DNA from: Nocardiopsis flavescens
GTDB taxonomy: Bacteria; Actinomycetota; Actinomycetes; Streptosporangiales; Streptosporangiaceae
NCBI RefSeq assembly: GCF_900141985.1
Contig: NZ_FQZK01000007.1
Coordinates: forward strand, 124,001-188,000
Direction of reading: 5' to 3'
DNA length: 64,000 bases
In this document: one piece after another, positions 43,817 through 51,098 of the stretch
Numbering within the stretch: position 1 is the stretch's first letter
Layout of the letters: each line of letters starts with the position of its first letter
Translations under genes and position numbers: made by a program
Notes under the pieces: generated by a model
The model's database searches: none
What the model saw: only the letters and a program-made list of their open reading frames with translations
What the model was told of the DNA's origin: nothing

Positions 43817-45778
43817 CGAGCCTGTTTCCTGGGGTGCCGTTTCGGGTCCGGCTCCAGCGTCGGCGACCAGGCGGGGGTCTACACGCCCTTCGATTCGGAC
43901 TGGCGGCAGACCGACCATGCCCAGGTGGGGCGTGCCCGCGTTCGGCAGCGCGTCCATGATCCGCGCCCACACCCCGTCCGCCTGCCACCTCTTCCAGCGG
44001 GTGTGGATGCTGTTGCCGTTGCCGTACCGCTCGGGGATCTCGCGCCACGTGCACCGGGTGCGCGCCTTGAACAGCACCGCGTTCAGCACCGCCCGCCCGT
44101 CCAGCATCGTTCCCGAGTGCGTGCGGCGCCCGGCCTCCCACTCGGCCACGATGGGCTCGACCAGCGCCCACGCCTCTTCGTCCAGCTCGGCCGGAACAAG
44201 CCGATCGTTGTCGATGAACCAGCGCGACAGCGAACACGGCGTGCCGATCTGCGGCATCGGCACCGGACCGGTGACTGTGACCCGCACGTCCAGCAGCTGG
44301 AGCACCTCCGCGCGCTCGTCCGGCCCCAGGTCGGCCAGCCGCTCGCGCGCCCCCACGGCCAGCGCCTCCAGGTCGGTGGCGCGGGCGGTGGCCTGCTCGG
44401 CCTGGGCCAGCCACCGGGCGGCGTCGTCGCGCTCGCGCTTGAGGGCGTCCAGCTCCGCCCCCAGCTCGTCGGTGGCCGCCTTCACCAGCTCCGGGGCCAC
44501 CCCGGCGCGCATGTAGTCGGCCGCTGTCCGGGTGAGGGTGGCCGAGCGCTCGGCGATCTGCGCGTCCAGCTCGGCCACCCGGGCGGCGTGGTCCACGTCC
44601 GCGCCCCGCTGGCTGTCCACCCACTCGGCAGCCATGGCACGCAGCCGGGCGGCGTCGCCCAGCAGCGCCACCACCTCGGCCCACACGCGCTGCTCCATCT
44701 CGTGCGCCGGGATGGCCGAGTCGTCGCACACCGAGTCTCCTCGGTGGTGCGCCCTGCGACCCCTGCACTTGTAGGCCGGACCAACCCCCGCGCCCGAAGG
44801 GCGATCCTTCCGGCCGGACTTTGCGCCCACGTAGTGCGCCCCGCACTGCCCGAACAGCCGACCGGACAGCGGGTACGCCCTGCGCTCGGGCCCGGTTCCC
44901 GGGCGGGTGGGGCGCAGCGCCTCGCGCAGCTCGGCCACCTCGGCGGGCTCGAAGATAGGCGGCAGCGAGATCGTCACCGTCGCGCCGTGCTTGGGCTTGC
45001 CGTCCTTGTCGAGCTTGACCCCGCGCCCGGCGCTGGCTCGGGCGGGGTTGCGGAACACCACGCGCGCCTCGGTCGTGGACTCGGCCAGTAACCTGGCACG
45101 CAGGTTGACCACCGACCAGGGCTTGCCCGAACGGGTGACCATCCCCCGGGCGTTCAGCCGTGCGGCGGTGTCGCCCACGTCCAACCCGTCCTCGACCAGG
45201 TACCGGTACGCCGCGCGCAGGACGGCGGCCTCGGCTTCGTCGATGACCAGGAACGAGCCCCGCTTGCCCTGCCCCCGGGGTCGGCGCTGGCTCTTGTAGC
45301 CGTACGGGGGCATCCCTCCGGGCCACGCGCCGTCCTCGGCCGCACGCTGCAACCCGCCCTGGGTGCGCCTGCGGATGATGGTCCGCTCCAGCTGCCCGAA
45401 CGTGGACAGCACCCCGACCATGAGTTCGTCGTCCTCGGAGTCGGTGCTCACGCCCTGCGTTGCCGACACGATGGGCACGTCCAGGTCCTTGAACCGGCCC
45501 TCCAGCTCGAAGTACACGCGGTTGGTCCGGCCGATCCGGTCGAGCTTGTAGACCACGACCACGTCGACCCGTCCGGCCCTGGCGTCGGCCAGCAGCCTGT
45601 CCATCTCGGGGCGCTCCAGCAGCGACCCGGACACCCCGTCGTCGGTGTACAGGTCGGCCAGCGTCCACCCCTGCTGCTCGATGAATCGGGTGCACTCGGT
45701 GTCCTGCACGTCCAGGCCGTAGCCCTTGGTCTGGTCGTCGGTGCTCACCCTCAAGTAAGCCCCCGCGCGCAGCGTCAT
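43493..45778 (-). CDS. Large serine integrase with IS5-type HTH domain, C terminus captured from dprA
   Basis: Protein of 761 residues. The resolvase domain (1-150) has the nucleophile Ser12 in YLRVSTDDQ, then LDRIGRTNRVYFELEG and QLERTIIRRRTQGGL. The recombinase domain follows (GMPPYGYK), then a zinc ribbon (GRLFGQCGAHYVG ... CRGRR ... CDD), and a long coiled coil (about 370-480). Residues ~532-612 resemble DUF4096, the N-terminal HTH of IS5-family transposases (LDEEAWALVEPIVAEWE; LNAVLFKARTRCTWREIPERY). Residues 655-761 are DprA. ATG 45778 has AGGAGG upstream. The enzyme should catalyse attP x attB recombination at dprA. Confidence 0.9.
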   Translation of the reverse strand: MTLRAGAYLRVSTDDQTKGYGLDVQDTECTRFIEQQGWTLADLYTDDGVSGSLLERPEMDRLLADARAGRVDVVVVYKLDRIGRTNRVYFELEGRFKDLDVPIVSATQGVSTDSEDDELMVGVLSTFGQLERTIIRRRTQGGLQRAAEDGAWPGGMPPYGYKSQRRPRGQGKRGSFLVIDEAEAAVLRAAYRYLVEDGLDVGDTAARLNARGMVTRSGKPWSVVNLRARLLAESTTEARVVFRNPARASAGRGVKLDKDGKPKHGATVTISLPPIFEPAEVAELREALRPTRPGTGPERRAYPLSGRLFGQCGAHYVGAKSGRKDRPSGAGVGPAYKCRGRRAHHRGDSVCDDSAIPAHEMEQRVWAEVVALLGDAARLRAMAAEWVDSQRGADVDHAARVAELDAQIAERSATLTRTAADYMRAGVAPELVKAATDELGAELDALKRERDDAARWLAQAEQATARATDLEALAVGARERLADLGPDERAEVLQLLDVRVTVTGPVPMPQIGTPCSLSRWFIDNDRLVPAELDEEAWALVEPIVAEWEAGRRTHSGTMLDGRAVLNAVLFKARTRCTWREIPERYGNGNSIHTRWKRWQADGVWARIMDALPNAGTPHLGMVGLPPVRIEGRVDPRLVADAGAGPETAPQETGSPGPVTSAMSAGCHLLLRDRQAACVTCAEDVLDQIGPLGGVAPGPVRLSAELAPESARVLDAIPRSGGGPAVIARACGRDLEPTMRALGLLAAAGLVERCPAGWRRTR
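43800..43835. other. Attachment junction (attL) inside dprA
   Basis: The switch from element-encoded to DprA-like sequence lies at about 43816-43822, on the minus strand ..ggctcgcccggccccgtc... The core must lie in the codons for GS-PGPVTS. Exact core bases need the right-hand junction, which is outside the window. Confidence 0.7.
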
Positions 45779-45802
45779 GCGGTTGTCCTCCTGTCGGTAC
45801 GG

Positions 45803-45835
45803 ATCGGGGCGGGGGCGCGCAGCCCCCGCCCCGAT
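45803..45835 (-). terminator. Terminator between the Cys-rich gene and the integrase
   Basis: Perfect 14-bp arms ATCGGGGCGGGGGC / GCCCCCGCCCCGAT with a 5-base loop, 16 bases past the stop of the upstream gene. Confidence 0.75.
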
Positions 45836-45851
45836 GGTTCGGTCGGGCCGG

Positions 45852-46349
45852 TCAGACCAGCTCGTGCTTGGTGGTGCGGCGCTCTGCGCCCTTCACCTCG
45901 TAGACGAACTCGTCGCCCTCGATCCGGCCCTCGTACGTGGCGCGCCCGACCTTGGCCTTCACGGTGTCGCTGGAGTCGGTGCCCTTCTCCTTGGCAGCGG
46001 CGCGGGCGGCTGCGCGTTCGGCCTTGGCTCGGGCTTTGGCGTGGGCGCGCTCGATGCCGCTGGCGACCATGTGGGCGAACCCGTAGCCCTCAGCGGCCTT
46101 GGCCGCGTCTCCGGTGATCGACATCCCGCCCTCGGCGCGCGTCACCTCGATGCCCTGGGCGCCCAGCCGGATCAGGAAGCCTTTGAGTCGGGCGTCGTGC
46201 CCGGGAGCGAACTGGCGGGTCGTGGTCTTGTTGCACTCCAGCCGCTCGCCCGTGTCGGCGTTGGCGAACATCGAGCACTGGCAGGGGTTGGCGGTCTTGG
46301 CCTTGGGGGCGGCCTTGGTCTCGGCGGGGGTGTTAGCGGTCTCGGTCAT
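45852..46349 (-). CDS. Small Cys-rich protein with GHDARLKGFLI motif
   Basis: Protein of 165 residues. An Ala/Lys-rich N terminus leads to a CQC motif, GERLEC, TTTRQFAPGHDARLKGFLI and a G-rich segment, then an Ala/Lys-rich helix (AHAKARAKAERAAARAAAK) and a C-terminal acidic/basic beta region. The three or four cysteines suggest metal binding. The middle part is clearly related to the protein encoded at 61073-61402 in the same element. Function unknown. ATG 46349 has GGAAG upstream. Confidence 0.75.
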   Translation of the reverse strand: MTETANTPAETKAAPKAKTANPCQCSMFANADTGERLECNKTTTRQFAPGHDARLKGFLIRLGAQGIEVTRAEGGMSITGDAAKAAEGYGFAHMVASGIERAHAKARAKAERAAARAAAKEKGTDSSDTVKAKVGRATYEGRIEGDEFVYEVKGAERRTTKHELV

Positions 46350-46375
46350 GTCAGCTTCCTTTCGGTTGGGGGTGT

Positions 46376-46738
46376 TCAGGCAGCGAGGGTGTAAGCGGTG
46401 GTCCAGCCGCGAACGGCGACCACGTCGCCCAGCTCGTCGGTGGTCACCGGGTCGGCAACAGGGGTCACCGGGCACCGGTAGTCGGCCAGGTGGGTCACGC
46501 GGTGGAGGCGATACGCGGTGACCCTGTCGAGCCGGAACGTGCGGACATCGCCCCGGCGTCGGCACCAGCCCTTGACCACCAGCGCGCCGCTGGCGGTGAC
46601 CTCGACGGCGTGCAGCTCGACGGCGCGGCGCGAGACCTTGCCGTCGCGGTCCACGTACCGGAGGGTCACCACGCGCTGGGCCTCCATGGCGCCGAGCAGA
46701 TGCCGAAGGGTCCGGCTGGTGTCGGTGTTGGTGCGCAC
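46376..46738 (-). CDS. WYL-domain protein
   Basis: Protein of 120 residues consisting almost only of a WYL-type SH3-like fold: VVTLRYVDRDGKVSRRAVELHAVEV, GWCRRRGDVRTFRLDRVTAYRL. WYL domains bind nucleic acid or nucleotides and often regulate defence or phage systems. There is no HTH part. Start is GTG 46738 with GAGGAGG upstream. Confidence 0.7.
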   Translation of the reverse strand: MRTNTDTSRTLRHLLGAMEAQRVVTLRYVDRDGKVSRRAVELHAVEVTASGALVVKGWCRRRGDVRTFRLDRVTAYRLHRVTHLADYRCPVTPVADPVTTDELGDVVAVRGWTTAYTLAA

Positions 46739-46764
46739 GGTGTCCTCCTCGTCTGGGCGTGGGC

Positions 46765-46787
46765 GGGGGGCGCTGGTCGCGCCCCCC
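46765..46787 (-). terminator. Hairpin between the 42-residue gene and the WYL gene
   Basis: Perfect 9-bp arms GGGGGGCGC / GCGCCCCCC with a 5-base loop. Confidence 0.5.
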
Positions 46788-46797
46788 GGGGGGTCGG

Positions 46798-46926
46798 CTA
46801 TCGGGTGGCCAGCTCGCGGATGAGCGCCTCAGCGTGGGCGCTGTCGCCGTGGTCCAGCGCCATCTGGAGCGCCATTTCGAGCGTGGCGACGTCGAACGCG
46901 GGGAGGGCGGCGGCGAACTCGTTCAT
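46798..46926 (-). CDS. Small protein of 42 residues
   Basis: Encodes MNEFAAALPAFDVATLEMAL and then QMALDHGDSAHAEALIRELATR, an all-helical amphipathic protein. GGAAG lies upstream of the ATG. Codon third positions are G/C-rich as in real genes here. No family is recognised. Confidence 0.65.
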   Translation of the reverse strand: MNEFAAALPAFDVATLEMALQMALDHGDSAHAEALIRELATR

Positions 46927-46952
46927 TTCGGGCTTCCTTTCGGGCGGAGAAA

Positions 46953-46970
46953 CGGGGGGCGGGCCCCCCG
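46953..46970 (-). terminator. Hairpin with T-run upstream of the 42-residue gene
   Basis: Arms CGGGGGG / CCCCCCG with a 4-base loop; on the minus strand it is followed by TTTCTCC. It follows an AT-rich gap of about 100 bases (46971-47071) that holds no gene and may carry a promoter. Confidence 0.55.
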
Positions 46971-47071
46971 CGTTGTTAATACAATTAAATCATTCCGATA
47001 ATTACCCCCACAATTTCAAAAGGGCGCTCCGCAAATCACGGCCTGATAAAGCCTTTGTTGTTGGAGGGGCG

Positions 47072-47326
47072 CTAGTCGGCGAGGGCGCGAGCCAGGGTGC
47101 GCACGTCGGCCGTGGGGTGCACCGAGCGGCTCACCAGGTCGCCGAACTGGTCGGTGTGGTCGACCACGAACGCGGCCCCGCGCACCTGGACCACCGCGCC
47201 CCCGACCACCAGCAGGGGCGCGTCCACACCGTGCAGGCCCGAGTCGATGACGCTCCCGGGGCCGAGGATGCGCAGCTCGTTGTTGAGCCGGATCAGCAGG
47301 TTCATGCTGCGCTGCCACTCGCTCAT
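47072..47326 (-). CDS. Small hypothetical protein (84 residues)
   Basis: Starts MSEWQRSMNLLIRLNNELRI, then a beta-rich part (LLVVGGAVVQVRGAAFVVDH) ending in a helix. Its ATG overlaps the stop of the preceding gene by ATGA, which fixes the start at 47326. No family recognised. Confidence 0.7.
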   Translation of the reverse strand: MSEWQRSMNLLIRLNNELRILGPGSVIDSGLHGVDAPLLVVGGAVVQVRGAAFVVDHTDQFGDLVSRSVHPTADVRTLARALAD

Positions 47327-47478
47327 CGGGCGCACACCGCCAACCACTGGCGCACGGCTCCAGCCAGGTCGGCCATGTCAGAGGCGGAGGTCAGGGCGGG
47401 GCGCGCGGGCATCAGGCGCACGAAGGGGCGGGGCCGTGCGGCTCGTCGGGGGCGGGTCCAGCGGCTACGGTGGTTCAT
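47323..47478 (-). CDS. Small Arg-rich protein (51 residues)
   Basis: Begins [20 protein letters not shown], strongly basic, ends QWLAVCAR. GGAGCGA precedes the ATG at 47478, and its stop codon overlaps the next start (ATGA). The two genes form a coupled pair. Could bind nucleic acid; function unknown. Confidence 0.65.
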   Translation of the reverse strand: MNHRSRWTRPRRAARPRPFVRLMPARPALTSASDMADLAGAVRQWLAVCAR

Positions 47479-47588
47479 GTCAACATCGCTCCGTTCGGTG
47501 TTGGCCGTACCGGGAGGCGGGTAGGGTCCGCCGACCCGGTCCGGGCGTGGTCCGCTTGGGCCACGCCCGGCTTGCGTTGGTGGGGTGG

Positions 47589-47768
47589 CTACTGGTCAGC
47601 CGGGCGCACGTCCGCCGCGTCCCAGTCGAGCGTGTATTCGCCGGTCCACTGGGGCTCGTCGTATTCAACTTCGGCGAACTCCGTGCCCTCCTCGGTGTAG
47701 ATCCGGCTGATAACGCCGCACTCGTCGTTGGGGTCGATCACCGCCGCGCCCTTGTCCAGCTGTCCCAT
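47589..47768 (-). CDS. Small acidic protein (59 residues)
   Basis: MGQLDKGAAVIDPNDECGVI at the start, then SRIYTEEGTEFAEVEYDEPQ and WTGEYTLDWD; a beta-strand-rich acidic protein. The AGGGAG site upstream and biased codons support it. It is preceded by a rho-independent-type hairpin at 47794-47813. Possibly a DNA-mimic or antirestriction-like acidic protein, but that is only speculation. Confidence 0.65.
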   Translation of the reverse strand: MGQLDKGAAVIDPNDECGVISRIYTEEGTEFAEVEYDEPQWTGEYTLDWDAADVRPADQ

Positions 47769-47793
47769 GCCGTTCTCCCTTTGAATCGAAAAA

Positions 47794-47813
47794 GGCGGGG
47801 GCGAACCCCCGCC
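47794..47813 (-). terminator. Intrinsic terminator with T5 run
   Basis: Arms GGCGGGGG / CCCCCGCC around CGAA; on the minus strand the hairpin is followed by TTTTT, the best classical terminator of the window. It lies only 25 bases before the 47768 start codon, so it either closes an upstream transcript or attenuates this gene. Confidence 0.75.
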
Positions 47814-47892
47814 GGAATACCAATTAAACTATTACCCTTTCCCCGCGCGCAATTACCCGGCAGATATGCGCTTATATCCCTGCGAATAGCGA

Positions 47893-47929
47893 AAGCCCCG
47901 GGCGCTCACGGAATGAGCGCCCGGGGCTT
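47893..47929 (-). terminator. Terminator after the DUF2637 gene
   Basis: Perfect 16-bp arms (47893-47908 and 47914-47929) with a 5-base loop, followed on the minus strand by TTTCGC. It lies just past the stop at 47939. Confidence 0.85.
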
Positions 47930-47938
47930 GGGGTCGGG

Positions 47939-48616
47939 TCAGGCCGGAGCGGGGGCCACCCGCTCGGCCCTGACCTGCCTGGAGTAGCGGCGACCAGTGG
48001 TCAGACTGACCCCCAGGTGGTCAGCGACCTGCTGCGCGGTCAGGTCAGGCTGGTCATCCAGCAGCGCCCGCACCTGGTCAAGCCGCTCGGCCTTGGCCAT
48101 CGAGGGGTCAGGTCCAGGGCCAGGGGCGACCATAGGCAGCTCGGGGTGGTCAGGTGCGGTGACCACCTGGCGGGCCCCGGCCTGGTCAGACTCGGCCGGA
48201 GTGGTCACTACGCCCCCCGGCCTGGTCGGCAGGAGTAGGCCGAGTACGACCTTGTAACTGAGTTCGAGAGCCAGCACCGGGAACAGGGCCGTTGCCACTC
48301 CGGGCCAGGAGGCCACCGCCCAGCCCACGGTGCCGTTGGCCGCTCCTGTAGCAAACAGGCCGATCACAAACGCCAGCCGGGCCCAGAAGCTCGGGTAGGT
48401 CAGGGCCACCAGCAGCCCGAGCAGGGTCAGGGCGTCGACGGTGGCAGCCGTGACGACCGCATGGGCCCCGGCCTTGCCGTACTGCTCGGCGAAGGCATGG
48501 AGGTTCGCGAAGCTCGTGAATAGCCCCGCCCCCACGATCAGGGCCAGCCCGGCTATGGCCACCGCGCGCACCGCTGCCGGGCGCTCGGGCCGTGGTTCAA
48601 TTTCGTTGGGGCTCAT
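47939..48616 (-). CDS. DUF2637 membrane protein with C-terminal HTH
   Basis: Protein of 225 residues. Four hydrophobic helices (AVAIAGLALIVGAGLFTSFANL; DALTLLGLLVALTY; LAFVIGLFATGAANGTVGW; ALFPVLALELSYKVVLGLLL) form a DUF2637-type unit found in Spd proteins of actinomycete conjugative elements, which act in intramycelial spread. The C-terminal 50 residues contain a helix-turn-helix (LTAQQVADHLGVSLTTGRRYSRQV). AGGAGGG precedes ATG 48616. Confidence 0.75.
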   Translation of the reverse strand: MSPNEIEPRPERPAAVRAVAIAGLALIVGAGLFTSFANLHAFAEQYGKAGAHAVVTAATVDALTLLGLLVALTYPSFWARLAFVIGLFATGAANGTVGWAVASWPGVATALFPVLALELSYKVVLGLLLPTRPGGVVTTPAESDQAGARQVVTAPDHPELPMVAPGPGPDPSMAKAERLDQVRALLDDQPDLTAQQVADHLGVSLTTGRRYSRQVRAERVAPAPA

Positions 48617-48691
48617 GCGACCCTCCTGGTAGTTGACACGGGCCACCCTGCGCGTTTGGCGATGGCGGGGTGGCCCCAGCTGTGTTCGGGG

Positions 48692-49105
48692 CTACTGCTT
48701 GCGGGGCAGGGTGGGGCGCCGCTTCTGGCCGTGGGCGTAGACGGTTCGGGCAGCCCCGCGCTCGGCCATCGCGCGGCGCGCCATGGCGGTGCCCCGGCTG
48801 GTCTGCACCCTGGCCAGAACCTCGGCGCGCGACAGCTCGGGCGGCTCAGGGTCGGCCATCTGCTCGGCCAACTGCTCGGCGGTGCCGTACGCGGTGTCGG
48901 TCGCGGCGCGCCAGTCACCCTCTGCGGCCAGGTCGGCCACGCGCTGTGCTGCGTCTGCGGCGACCTGGCGGGCGCGCTCGTCCAGGCCGGGGGTCTGGTC
49001 CAGCACCACCCGGGCGCGCTCGGCCCCGCCTACGGTGCGCGCGCCCAGCAGCGCGTTGCGGACGCGCCCCTCAGCGGTCTTGCGCACGTCCTGTGGATCT
49101 GCCAT
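48692..49105 (-). CDS. Hypothetical alpha-helical protein (137 residues)
   Basis: Highly helical, Ala/Glu/Arg-rich: GRVRNALLGARTVGGAERAR, then acidic and basic helices, ending KRRPTLPRKQ. No family recognised. AGGAG precedes ATG 49105. It is upstream of the DUF2637 gene on the same strand. Confidence 0.65.
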   Translation of the reverse strand: MADPQDVRKTAEGRVRNALLGARTVGGAERARVVLDQTPGLDERARQVAADAAQRVADLAAEGDWRAATDTAYGTAEQLAEQMADPEPPELSRAEVLARVQTSRGTAMARRAMAERGAARTVYAHGQKRRPTLPRKQ

Positions 49106-49155
49106 GTCGGTTCTCCTGCCTGGTTTGATGGAAAGCGGACGCCATGGGTCCTGTT

Positions 49156-49190
49156 GGGGGCGCCCCCTGTCACGAGGTGGGCGCCCCGCT
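49156..49190 (-). terminator. Hairpin after the NUMOD4-HNH gene
   Basis: GGGCGCCCC facing GGGCGCCC with about 14 bases between, ending at the stop codon of the HNH gene. Confidence 0.5.
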
Positions 49191-49633
49191 CACACGTCGA
49201 CCAGGCGGTGGCGGCTACGCTCGCGGTCGCGCTGACAGGTCCGGCACTTGCGCTCCCCATCGGGGTGGCCCTGGGGGCAGCGGGTACGCGCGGCCGGACT
49301 GGTCCCGTGCCGGATGGCGTCGGCCCGGTTCTCGGCGGGAGTTCCCCAAGCGAGGTTGGCCCGGCGGTTGTCGAACCGGTCCCCGTTGAGGTGGCGGGTC
49401 TCCTGGCCAGGTGGGCACGGTCCGGCGAACGCCTCCAGCACCACGCGGTGGACCAGTCGGCTGTGGCTTCGGCCGTCGCGGCGCAGGACGAGCTGTAGGT
49501 AACCACGGCCGCCCGGATGCAGCTTGAGCAGCTCGCCCTCGGGGTCCCGCTTGAAGCTGCGCACCCGTCCCCGGTCGCTGACCTCGTATCCGGGGAACCC
49601 GACCACGGGCTTCCAGACCTCGGGCCTACTCAT
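49190..49633 (-). CDS. NUMOD4-HNH endonuclease (module 1)
   Basis: Nuclease of 147 residues. NUMOD4 motif WKPVVGFPGYEVSDRGRVRS at the start, HNH core LVHRVVLEAF...ETRHLNGDRFDNRRANLAWGT, then a C-terminal zinc-finger-like CPQGHPDGERKCRTCQRDRE. Such enzymes are free-standing homing endonucleases or phage packaging nucleases. It starts within the stop of the XRE gene (8-base overlap), so the pair is translationally coupled. Confidence 0.88.
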   Translation of the reverse strand: MSRPEVWKPVVGFPGYEVSDRGRVRSFKRDPEGELLKLHPGGRGYLQLVLRRDGRSHSRLVHRVVLEAFAGPCPPGQETRHLNGDRFDNRRANLAWGTPAENRADAIRHGTSPAARTRCPQGHPDGERKCRTCQRDRERSRHRLVDV

Positions 49634-49823
49634 CGGCCACCAACTCCCGCGCGTCGACGTCCAGGGCCACGGCCAGGGCGGTCACGCTGTGGTCGTTCGG
49701 GGTGGCCTTTCCGGTCTCCCAGCGCCGAACGGTAAGCGGAGTCCGGTTCAGCCTGGCCGCCAGCTCGTCCCTGGACATCCCGAGCCGCTTCCGTGCGGCG
49801 CGCATCGCGCTTGGATCGAGCAT
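49626..49823 (-). CDS. XRE-family HTH regulator (module 1)
   Basis: Small DNA-binding protein of 65 residues: ARKRLGMSRDELAARLNRTP, LTVRRWETGKATPND and a final helix. It overlaps the HNH gene start and lies downstream of a region with three inverted repeats (49839-49878, 49923-49936, 49952-49977). It probably represses itself and the nuclease. Confidence 0.88.
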   Translation of the reverse strand: MLDPSAMRAARKRLGMSRDELAARLNRTPLTVRRWETGKATPNDHSVTALAVALDVDARELVADE

Positions 49824-50147
49824 CGTTCCACCCGCTCTCTGATCGTCGTGATCGTTGGATCAACCGGACCACGATCAGGTGGATTTGCCACAAGGGCGTT
49901 ACCCCCGCCCTACGGCGCGAGCGTGGCAAGCGCCACACCGACCCGGTTTTCGTGCTGTCACGACGAGTGACAAGCACCCCGGCCGGCGACAGCGACGAGT
50001 TTTGGGACAACAGCGACGGGTGACAGCCGCGGAGCAGGGCGCACCCCGGCCTGCCCACGCGCGCCGGGGTGGCCTCTCTCCGAAGCTCCGTGGGGTCTTC
50101 TTTGAATCGGAGAGCGCCGGGCGGGCCCCAGGCCGGGCCGGGTGTTC
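49824..50147. promoter_or_regulatory. Operator-like region upstream of XRE-HNH module 1
   Basis: Three inverted repeats: CTGATCGT (49839-49846) with ACGATCAG (49871-49878); GTGGC-AAGC-GCCAC (about 49923-49936); and TGTCAC-GACGA-GTGACA (49956-49972) inside wider arms GTGC..GCAC. These are good candidates for XRE operators. The part from 50085 to 50137 carries the word GTGGGGTC flanked by CTCCG/CGGAG arms and probably terminates the WhiB-like gene. Confidence 0.5.
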
Positions 50148-50393
50148 TCAGGCTGCCGGAGTGCTCCCCGTGCGCTCAGCCCGGTAAGCCACCTGGCGGC
50201 GCTCCTGCGGGTTCAACCCGCCGCGAATGCCGAACTGGTCGCCCTGCGCGATGGCGTCGGCCAGGCAGGCCCCACGAACCGGACAGCGCCCGCATATCGC
50301 CTTGGCCCGGCGCTGGACGTGGCGCCCGTTTGAAAAGAACAGGTTGAGATCCGACCCCAGGCACGCGGCCCAATCCGACCAGTGAAAGTCCAT
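50148..50393 (-). CDS. WhiB-like iron-sulfur regulator
   Basis: Wbl protein of 81 residues with the four conserved Cys (DWAACLG, ICGRCPV, GACLADA) that bind a [4Fe-4S] cluster and the turn GIRGGLNPQERRQVAY; here GIRGG replaces the usual G[IV]WGG, a variant seen in phage-encoded Wbls. ATG 50393 starts MDFHWSDWAAC; a GTG at 50402 is an alternative. Phage WhiB proteins can repress host whiB genes; whether this one does is unknown. Confidence 0.9.
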   Translation of the reverse strand: MDFHWSDWAACLGSDLNLFFSNGRHVQRRAKAICGRCPVRGACLADAIAQGDQFGIRGGLNPQERRQVAYRAERTGSTPAA

Positions 50394-50554
50394 GCGGCCC
50401 ACGAAAACACGGACGACTCACCGCCGGGCGCCGCGCGGATACCCTTCTCCGGCGCTCGGTGGGGTCGTCCTGGACACGGGAGCGCCCCGGGCGAGCGCTG
50501 GGCCCCGGAGCCGTTCCCGGCTCGGGGGAGAGCGGCCGGTGGCATCATCGGGGC
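50394..50554. promoter_or_regulatory. Divergent promoter region with GTGGGGTC element
   Basis: Between the WhiB-like gene and the 50555 gene. Arms GGCGCTC (50451-50457) and GAGCGCC (50480-50486) enclose GGTGGGGTCGTCC. Similar words occur at 50085 and 60102. Confidence 0.35.
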
Positions 50555-50971
50555 ATGAGCGACACGGACAAGGATTACGTGCTGGACCTGTGCGATGAGG
50601 TCATCGGCCAGCCCTGCGAACGCCGGTACACGTTCGACTGGCTGCGGGGTGACCCGCCCGCCCCGGGGCGCGAGGGCCGAAAGCTGCCCGCCATCGGGGG
50701 CTACTGGCCAGACCTGCGGCTGGTCGTGGAGTACCGGGGACCGCACTTCGACCAGCCGGAGCGGCACTACGCCAACCGGGCCACGGTCAGCGGTGTGGAG
50801 CGCGACGAGCAGCGCGTGATCTACGCCGCCCGGCGCGACGAGCTGATCCCCCGGCACGGCCTGCGCCTGGTGGTGGTCGGCTCGGGCCACCTGGGCCACG
50901 ACTCCAAGGACCGTCTGACCCGGGACCGCGCCAACGACCTTGAGGCGCTCCGGTCGCTCCTGGCCCCCTGA
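50555..50971 (+). CDS. PD-(D/E)XK-like nuclease domain protein
   Basis: Protein of 138 residues. The core YWPDLRLVVEYRG, followed by H, then VERDEQRVIYAARRDEL and HGLRLVVVGSGHLG resembles the DUF559/Vsr-like nuclease fold, in which PD...(D/E)x(K/R) binds metal and an RD..R..L helix follows. The Lys is replaced by Arg. It could be an endonuclease of recombination or defence, or a Holliday-junction-type enzyme. It stands alone on the plus strand with the following gene. Confidence 0.5.
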   Translation: MSDTDKDYVLDLCDEVIGQPCERRYTFDWLRGDPPAPGREGRKLPAIGGYWPDLRLVVEYRGPHFDQPERHYANRATVSGVERDEQRVIYAARRDELIPRHGLRLVVVGSGHLGHDSKDRLTRDRANDLEALRSLLAP

Positions 50972-51098
50972 CCGGCCCGGGTCAACTGGCCACGCGGAGC
51001 GCACGGTTGGGGCGGGTGACCTGGACGGCACCCGTGAGCGTCGTCGGCGCGGCTAGAGTGACCACACCGCGCCGCCGTCGACCTCCGAGGAGGATGCC

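Noticed and set aside
43780..43860. tRNA gene as integration target
   Set aside because: No cloverleaf can be read around the junction; the target is dprA.
47589..47768. Anti-CRISPR or Ocr-like DNA mimic
   Set aside because: The protein is acidic and small, but there is no further evidence; kept as a hypothetical protein.
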